Shown piece after piece: positions 9,239 to 13,727 of a stretch of 13,727 nt of DNA (position 1 is the first letter of the stretch; each line of letters begins with the position of its first letter). The translations under genes were made by a program, and so were the position numbers. Under the pieces are notes generated by a model that worked only from the letters and a program-made list of their open reading frames with translations, was not told the DNA's origin and searched no databases. The stretch covers positions 1-13,727 of the forward strand of contig CAZNNH010000170.1 of the NCBI GenBank assembly GCA_964574335.1, written 5' to 3'. Source of the DNA: CAZNNH01 sp964574335. Its GTDB lineage: Bacteria; Acidobacteriota; Vicinamibacteria; Fen-336.

Positions 9239-10408
9239 TCAAGGTTTGCCGGGCTTCCGCCGCTTCAGGAGGCTGGCGCGCGAGATCGCTCCCGGTCCGA
9301 AACGCTCGGCCACCGCATCCTGCAGCCGATCCGGCACCGAGGGAGGCGGCGCGAACAGCTCGAGCTGAGAGTCGCCACCGAAGCCGGAGGCGTAGATCCC
9401 GAGCAGCCGGACCGGGCGGCCGACGTGCACGCCCTGGAACAGCTCGAAGACGACGCGGAACAGCTCGGTGGCCGAGTCGGTGGGATGGCCCAGCGTCTCG
9501 GCTCGGGTCCGGGTGCTGAAGCTCTCGTCGCGGTACTTGAGCGTCACGGTGCGGGCGGCGAGGTGGTGGTGGCGTAGCCGCCGGGCGACGGCGTCGGCCA
9601 GGGCCAGCAGGGTGTCGTGCAGCACCTCGGGATCGGAGGTGTCCGACTCGAAGGTCCGCTCCTGGCCCAGGCTCTTGGCCTCGCCGGCGTCGGCCACCAC
9701 CGGCCGCTCGTCGACCCCCTGGGCCAGCCGCACCAGGTCGTGGCCGTGGGTCCCGAGCCGGTGGCTGAGGGTGCTCTCGGGAAGCCGGGCCAGGTCACCG
9801 ATGGTGTGAACGCCGACCCGGAAGAGCGTCTCCTCCATCTTGGGCCCCACCCCCCACAGGCGGCGCACCGGGAGCGGGGCCAGGAAGCTCGCCTCGGTCC
9901 CGGGCGCCACCACCACCAGGCCGTCCGGCTTCTGAAGGTCGGAGGCGATCTTGGCCACCAGCTTCGAGGTGGCCACGCCGACCGAGGCGGTGAGCCGCTC
10001 CTCGCTGACGACAACCTGCTTGAGCTTCCGCGCGATCTCCGTCGCCGAGCCGAACGCGCGGCGGCTCGCGGTGACGTCGAGGAAGGCCTCGTCGACGGAG
10101 ACCGGCTCCACCAGGTCGCTGAAGCGACGCAGGATCGCCATCACCTGACGGGAGACGTCCAGGTAGCGCTCCATGTCCACCGGCAGGTAGACGCCGCGCG
10201 GGCAGAGGCGGTAGGCCTGCGAGATCGGCATCGCGCTTCCCACGCCGAAGCGCCGCGCCTCGTAGGAGGCCGTCGAGACCACGCCCCGGCCGCGCCCGGC
10301 CTTGGGATCGGCGCCCACGATCACCGGCCGGCCTCGCAGCTCGGGCCGGTCACGCTGCTCGATGGCCGCGTAGAACGCGTCCATGTCCAGATGGAGGATG
10401 GCCCGCAT
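9239..10408 (-). CDS. dinB: DNA polymerase IV (Y-family translesion polymerase)
   Basis: The 389-residue protein is a full-length DinB, an error-prone polymerase that copies past damaged template bases. HLDMDAFYAAIE (6-17) gives metal ligand Asp8 and steric-gate Tyr13. SVDEAFLD (104-111) gives catalytic Asp106 and Glu107. A helix-hairpin-helix-like segment (VRRLWGVGPKMEETLFRVGV, 181-200) and a little-finger domain follow. QLELFA (348-353) closely matches the QL(S/D)LF sliding-clamp motif, and the tail is basic (KRRKPGKP). ATG 10408 is chosen because homologues begin MRxIxHxDMD; a longer in-frame extension to 10486 adds a Pro/Arg-rich stretch not expected in the family. No good ribosome site precedes it; an extended -10 box 7 bases upstream suggests a leaderless transcript. 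It diverges from the aldo/keto reductase gene. No SOS LexA box was recognised. Confidence 0.96.
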   Translation of the reverse strand: MRAILHLDMDAFYAAIEQRDRPELRGRPVIVGADPKAGRGRGVVSTASYEARRFGVGSAMPISQAYRLCPRGVYLPVDMERYLDVSRQVMAILRRFSDLVEPVSVDEAFLDVTASRRAFGSATEIARKLKQVVVSEERLTASVGVATSKLVAKIASDLQKPDGLVVVAPGTEASFLAPLPVRRLWGVGPKMEETLFRVGVHTIGDLARLPESTLSHRLGTHGHDLVRLAQGVDERPVVADAGEAKSLGQERTFESDTSDPEVLHDTLLALADAVARRLRHHHLAARTVTLKYRDESFSTRTRAETLGHPTDSATELFRVVFELFQGVHVGRPVRLLGIYASGFGGDSQLELFAPPPSVPDRLQDAVAERFGPGAISRASLLKRRKPGKP

Positions 10409-10415
10409 CGGCCGG

Positions 10416-10424
10416 ATGCTAGCA
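10416..10424 (-). promoter_or_regulatory. Extended -10 box for dinB, implying a leaderless mRNA
   Basis: The minus strand reads TGCTAGCAT: the extended -10 TGn motif plus TAGCAT (4/6 to TATAAT). Seven bases separate it from the dinB ATG at 10408, so transcription would start at or next to the start codon. This agrees with the lack of a Shine-Dalgarno site. No -35 match is seen, as can occur with extended -10 promoters. Confidence 0.4.
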
Positions 10425-10474
10425 CCCGGCGGTTGCCGCGGAGGTCCGCGTCCACGGCTGTCGCCCCTCGGGGC

Positions 10475-10483
10475 TGGTAGGAT
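10475..10483 (+). promoter_or_regulatory. Candidate extended -10 box for the aldo/keto reductase
   Basis: TGGTAGGAT combines a TGn extension with TAGGAT (4/6 to TATAAT). It lies about 50 bases before ATG 10531. The leader would contain a 6-bp stem (CGCCCC 10493-10498 with GGGGCG 10502-10507) and the AGGAGG ribosome site at 10521-10526. There is no clear -35 box. Confidence 0.3.
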
Positions 10484-10530
10484 CAAGGAAGTCGCCCCGC
10501 GGGGGCGGGTACGACGAGACAGGAGGCATC

Positions 10531-11538
10531 ATGGGCCTGCCCACACGGCGTCTGGGTTCGGACGGTCCCGAGATCACCACGGTCGGCTTCGGGGCCTGGG
10601 CCGCCGGCGGGGGCGGCTGGGCGTTCTCCTGGGGCCCCCAGGACGACCAGGCCTCGATCGCGGCCATCCGTCACGCCCTCGCCCAGGGCGTCAACTGGAT
10701 CGACACCGCCGCGGTCTACGGCTACGGCCACTCGGAGGAGGTGGTGGGGCGGGCGATCGCCGACCTGCCGGCCTCGGAGCGTCCCCTGGTCTTCACCAAG
10801 TGCGGGCTCCGCTGGGACGAGGCCGACCGCATGAAGCCGCCCCAGAGGGTGCTCCGACCCGACTCGATACGGGCGGAGTGCGACGCCTCGCTGCGGCGCC
10901 TGGGTGTCGAGAGGATCGACCTCTACCAGTTCCACTGGCCGGACGAGTCCGGCACGCCGGTCGAGGAGTCGTGGGGCGAGATGGGCCGGCTGGTGGAGGC
11001 GGGCAAGGTCCGCTTCGCCGGGGTCTCGAACTTCGGCGTCGAGCTGCTCGAGCGCTGCGAGAAGGGCCGCCACGTCGTCTCGCTGCAGCCCCCGTTCTCG
11101 ATGATCCGCCGCGGGGCGGCCGGCGAGACCCTGCCGTGGTGCGCCGCCCACGGCACCGGCGTCGTCGTCTACAGCCCGATGCAGTCGGGGCTGCTGACGG
11201 ACTCGTTCACGGAGGAGCGGGTGGCGCGGATGGCGGCCGACGACTGGCGGGCCCGGTTCGGCGAGGAGTTCAAGCCGCCGAAGCTGCTCCGCAACCTGGC
11301 CCTGCGCGAGACGCTGCGACCGATCGCCGACAAGCACGGGACCACGGTGGCAGCGGTCTCGGTGGCGTGGACGCTGGCCTGGCCGGGGGTCAGCGGCGCG
11401 ATCGTGGGCGCCCGTTCCCCGGAGCAGGTGGACGGCTGGCTGGGAGCGGCGGCGCTGCCGCTCGATGCCGAGGACCTGTCCCAGGTCGCGGCCGCGATCG
11501 AGAAGACCGGGGCCGGCAGCGGACCCGGCCGGCCCTGA
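10531..11538 (+). CDS. Aldo/keto reductase family oxidoreductase
   Basis: The 335-residue protein has the length and motifs of the aldo/keto reductase superfamily, TIM-barrel enzymes that reduce carbonyl compounds with NADPH. The catalytic tetrad is complete: Asp58 and Tyr63 in WIDTAAVYGYGHSE, Lys90 in VFTKCG, and His135 in LYQFHWPD. RFAGVSNFGVELLE and VVVYSPMQSGLL are typical of the YajO/YghZ-like bacterial members, and SGAIVGARSPEQVD near the C-terminus fits the NADPH phosphate-binding region. The ATG is preceded by AGGAGG at 4 bases. The substrate cannot be told from sequence. It is divergent from dinB and lies 74 bases before the HEAT-repeat gene. Confidence 0.94.
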   Translation: MGLPTRRLGSDGPEITTVGFGAWAAGGGGWAFSWGPQDDQASIAAIRHALAQGVNWIDTAAVYGYGHSEEVVGRAIADLPASERPLVFTKCGLRWDEADRMKPPQRVLRPDSIRAECDASLRRLGVERIDLYQFHWPDESGTPVEESWGEMGRLVEAGKVRFAGVSNFGVELLERCEKGRHVVSLQPPFSMIRRGAAGETLPWCAAHGTGVVVYSPMQSGLLTDSFTEERVARMAADDWRARFGEEFKPPKLLRNLALRETLRPIADKHGTTVAAVSVAWTLAWPGVSGAIVGARSPEQVDGWLGAAALPLDAEDLSQVAAAIEKTGAGSGPGRP

Positions 11539-11551
11539 GCCCGTCCGCTGT

Positions 11552-11580
11552 TTGAGCCCGCCGACCCCCCGGCGGACAAT
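11552..11580 (+). promoter_or_regulatory. Candidate promoter of the HEAT-repeat gene
   Basis: TTGAGC (11552-11557, 4/6 to TTGACA), a 17-base spacer and GACAAT (11575-11580, 4/6 to TATAAT) would start transcription near 11587, leaving a leader of about 26 bases containing GGAG (11600-11603). Within the spacer lies a 6-bp inverted repeat, CCGCCG (11558-11563) with CGGCGG (11570-11575), which could be an operator or chance in GC-rich DNA. Confidence 0.35.
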
Positions 11581-11612
11581 GGCCGAAGCCTTCTGGCCCG
11601 GAGCGCGGCAGG

Positions 11613-13304
11613 ATGCCCGAGGCACCGACCCCGACCCCGTCCCACGCTGCCGTTCCCAGCGTCCGTGACCTGCTCGCCGTCCTGGTGCGGGCGCAGAAGG
11701 CGCTGCGCCTCTACCAGGGGTCGAGCCCGGTGCTGGAGCGCCTGGAGCAGGACCTCTACGGTGGGCTGGCCGCCTGGCTCGAAGGCGGCGAGACCCTGGA
11801 GCTCGGCATAGGCGAGTTCCAGATCCTCCGCGGCGAGGACGTCGTCTACGAGAGCCGGGACCGGAACGACAGCCTGGCCTTCCTGCTGTATCGGGACGGC
11901 ATCCGGCGGCTGAGCTTCCTGCCTGGCCTGGAGCGGCGCGAGCTACGGGCCCTGATCGAGACCCTGGCCCGGTCGACGGCTGCCGGCAACCAGCAGGACG
12001 ACATGGTCACCCTGCTCTGGGAGCGCGACCTCTCCGCCATCCGCTACTTCGCGGTCGAGGAGCTGTCCTCCGAACAGAGCGGGCCACGGCTGGAGGAGCA
12101 GCTCGCCTCTCCCCACGGCGGCGAGGCTGCGAGCGGGGGAGGCGGCGAGGCCTTCAGCGTGCGCGACGTCGAGCAGCCGGTGGGTCACCTGCCCGTCGAC
12201 CAGTGCCGCCTCGGCGAGGACGAGATGGCGGCGCTGCGTGGCGAGCTGCTGCGGGAGCACGAGACGCCGTTCTGGGAACGCCTGGTGGAGCTGGCCGTGG
12301 AGCTGATGCTGCTGGAGAGCTCCGAGCCCGACCGGCGCAACCTCATCCACTGCCTGCAGGCCGTGATCGACCAGCTCCTGGACCAGCCGGACCTCCAGGC
12401 GGTGGTCCGGTGCGCCGACCACCTGAGCAGCCTGGCTCGCCTGTTCCCCGAGGCCCAGGCGGTGCAGCGCCTGGCCGGCGAGACGCGTGAGGCGCTGGCC
12501 GCGCCGGAGCGGCTGGCCCGGTTCCTCGAGGGCGTGGTGACCCAGCGGACCGTCGAGCCGGCGGAGCTGACGGCGTTCCTGGTGCTGCTGGGGCCCGAGG
12601 CGGTCGACGGGGTCTGGCCCTGGGTTGCGACGATGCCCACCGCGCCGCTGCGCCGCGCGCTCTCGAACGCGTGGCTGGCGGGAGGGATGCGGTCGGTCCC
12701 TGGACTGCTCCCTCACCTGATCGGGGCCGACGCCGAGCCTCCCATGCCGCTGCTACGGGAAGGGTTCCACGTCCTGTCGAAGCTGCCCACCGAGGAGATC
12801 CTCCCTCACGCGCCGGCTCTCATGGCGAGCCCCCACGAGGCCACGCGTCGTGAGCTGGTGCGCCTGGTCGGCCGCCTCGACCGGGCCGAGGCGCACGCCC
12901 TCTGCGTGGAGCTGCTCGTGGACGCGGACGCCGAGGTGCGGGGCGCGGCCCTCGACGCGCTGGTCCACCACGAGCGGCGGGAGCTGGCGCAGGCGATGCT
13001 CGAGCGGTCGCTGGGAGCGCCGGGGTTCCCATCCTTCGCCGCCCAGGAGAAGCGCCGCCTGTTCCGGGCGGTGGCCAAGCTGGCCGGCGACCAGGCGCTT
13101 CTGTGGTTCGTGGACTGTCTCGAGCGGCGCGAGTCGGGCTGGTTCGAAGGGGCGGGCGCTCGCGATCTGCGCGAGGCGGCGGCCCACGGCATCCGCCGGA
13201 TCGGCACCGAGACGGCCCGGGCGCGCCTGGTCGAGCTGTCCCGATCCAGCGACCGGCACGTGCGGGCGGCCTGCCTCAAGGAGCTGGCCCAGGAGGAAGC
13301 GTGA
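11613..13304 (+). CDS. HEAT-repeat-like protein with N-terminal domain shared with the next gene
   Basis: The protein has 563 residues, no signal peptide and no membrane segment, so it is probably cytoplasmic. The N-terminal region (about 16-150) starts with VRDLLAVLVRAQKALRLYQGS, then a beta-rich part (LELGIGEFQILRGEDVVYES), then helices (LAFLLYRDGIRRLSFLPGLE). A Gly/Ser/Glu-rich linker lies near 165-190. The C-terminal half is helical, with HEAT-like repeats best seen at 400-563 (ATRRELVRLVGRLDRAEA, DADAEVRGAALDALV, DLREAAAHGIRRIG, SDRHVRAACLKELAQEE). Such repeats usually serve protein binding; no catalytic motif is seen. The start at 11613 has GGAG at 9 bases. The stop overlaps the next start as GTGA (13301-13304). 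Proteins with similar N-terminal regions occur beside or fused to HD-GYP domains in Deltaproteobacteria and Acidobacteriota, from memory of the families. Confidence 0.8.
   Translation: MPEAPTPTPSHAAVPSVRDLLAVLVRAQKALRLYQGSSPVLERLEQDLYGGLAAWLEGGETLELGIGEFQILRGEDVVYESRDRNDSLAFLLYRDGIRRLSFLPGLERRELRALIETLARSTAAGNQQDDMVTLLWERDLSAIRYFAVEELSSEQSGPRLEEQLASPHGGEAASGGGGEAFSVRDVEQPVGHLPVDQCRLGEDEMAALRGELLREHETPFWERLVELAVELMLLESSEPDRRNLIHCLQAVIDQLLDQPDLQAVVRCADHLSSLARLFPEAQAVQRLAGETREALAAPERLARFLEGVVTQRTVEPAELTAFLVLLGPEAVDGVWPWVATMPTAPLRRALSNAWLAGGMRSVPGLLPHLIGADAEPPMPLLREGFHVLSKLPTEEILPHAPALMASPHEATRRELVRLVGRLDRAEAHALCVELLVDADAEVRGAALDALVHHERRELAQAMLERSLGAPGFPSFAAQEKRRLFRAVAKLAGDQALLWFVDCLERRESGWFEGAGARDLREAAAHGIRRIGTETARARLVELSRSSDRHVRAACLKELAQEEA
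13291..13296 (+). promoter_or_regulatory. Shine-Dalgarno site for the last gene
   Basis: AGGAGG lies within the end of the HEAT-repeat gene, 4 bases before the GTG at 13301. Together with the GTGA overlap it supports this non-ATG start and coupled translation. Confidence 0.7.
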
Positions 13305-13727
13305 CGGGATCGCCGCAGGCTTCCTCCGCCGAAACCCGGCTGTTCCTCTCGCGGAGCCGCGACGTCCTGCAGCAGCTCGCGGTGCTCCTCCGCACCTCCT
13401 CCCTCCACGAGCTCACCAACGAAGTCTTCCTGGAGCCGCTGGAGCGGGCCGAGGCGGCGCTTCGAGAGCTCTGCGCCAGCGAGGGGCGACTCCGCCTCGA
13501 GCGCACCGCCGGCGACCTGTACGCCAACGGCGTGCGGATCCGGATGGAGCTGCAGACGCTGCAGTCCTACAAGTACCTGGTCGATCAGCTCGACCGGCGT
13601 GGCCTGGGTGGGGTCGGCTTCGAGGCCGCCGTCTCGGGGGGGGACCTGCTCGGCCTGCTGCGAGCGCTCGTGCTAGCGCAGAAGCAAGAGGACGGCGTGG
13701 CGGTCGTCAACGGTCACCTCTCCGCCG
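13301..13727 (+). CDS. Partial protein of unknown function, N-terminal domain like the HEAT-repeat protein
   Basis: The first 142 codons are visible; the rest lies outside the window. From GTG 13301 it reads MTGSPQASSAETRLFLSRS, then a helix (DVLQQLAVLLRTSSLHELTN), EPLERAEAALREL, a beta part with LRLERTAGDLYANGVRI, and YLVDQLDRRGLGGVGFEAAVSGGDLLGLLRAL. The order of elements (helix, 'LxLE...NG', 'L..L..rGi..l.F', 'el..ll..l') repeats that of the HEAT-repeat protein just upstream, suggesting distant paralogues. Similar N-terminal regions are known to me in proteins carrying HD-GYP phosphodiesterase domains, so such a domain may follow, but nothing in the window shows it. It overlaps the upstream gene by 4 bases. 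Confidence 0.75.
   Translation, partial: MTGSPQASSAETRLFLSRSRDVLQQLAVLLRTSSLHELTNEVFLEPLERAEAALRELCASEGRLRLERTAGDLYANGVRIRMELQTLQSYKYLVDQLDRRGLGGVGFEAAVSGGDLLGLLRALVLAQKQEDGVAVVNGHLSA

Noticed and set aside
9617..11625. Open frames opposite dinB (9617-10480, plus) and opposite the aldo/keto reductase (10483-11625, minus).
   Set aside because: Their composition is that of antisense shadows, and the opposite strands encode complete enzymes with intact active sites.

Overview
The window is a strongly GC-rich bacterial chromosome segment, tightly packed with genes. It holds eight genes; the cyclophilin gene at the left edge and the last gene at the right edge are cut by the window. No rRNA, tRNA, CRISPR array, insertion sequence or phage gene is visible, and no gap without a gene exceeds about 170 bases. 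The gene mix is an MglA-type small GTPase, a secreted PIG-L deacetylase with NEW3-like domains, a membrane Ser/Thr kinase with a PEGA domain, and HEAT-repeat proteins. This fits an Acidobacteriota-like or deltaproteobacterial/myxobacterial-like genome. I lean towards Acidobacteriota, but this is inference from gene content, not from a marker gene.

Layout, left to right. (1) Minus strand, 1-372: the N-terminal part of an exported cyclophilin-type peptidyl-prolyl isomerase, divergent from the next gene. (2) Plus strand, 503-6553: an MglA-like GTPase with an unusual C-terminal tail of about 210 residues, then a secreted multidomain PIG-L family deacetylase, then transketolase 17 bases downstream. 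The spacing allows cotranscription. (3) Minus strand, 10408-6594: DNA polymerase IV (dinB), a 168-base gap holding a perfect 11-bp hairpin, then a TPR-like membrane or envelope protein overlapping by 4 bases a transmembrane Ser/Thr protein kinase with a zinc ribbon and a PEGA domain. (4) Plus strand, from 10531: an aldo/keto reductase divergent from dinB, then a HEAT-repeat protein overlapping by 4 bases a second, truncated protein. The N-terminal regions of these last two look like distant paralogues.

How the genes may work together. The TPR protein and kinase form a translationally coupled pair and probably a membrane signalling module. The two terminal genes look like another coupled pair in which a shared N-terminal domain is joined to different partners. 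The GTPase keeps the residues known from Myxococcus MglA at identical numbers when translation starts at 503, and a good promoter-like sequence overlaps the upstream alternative starts. Transketolase, dinB, the cyclophilin and the aldo/keto reductase are ordinary housekeeping or stress genes. I saw no clear defence system, secondary metabolite cluster or mobile element. The most novel parts are the MglA tail, the kinase/TPR module and the paralogous pair at the right end.
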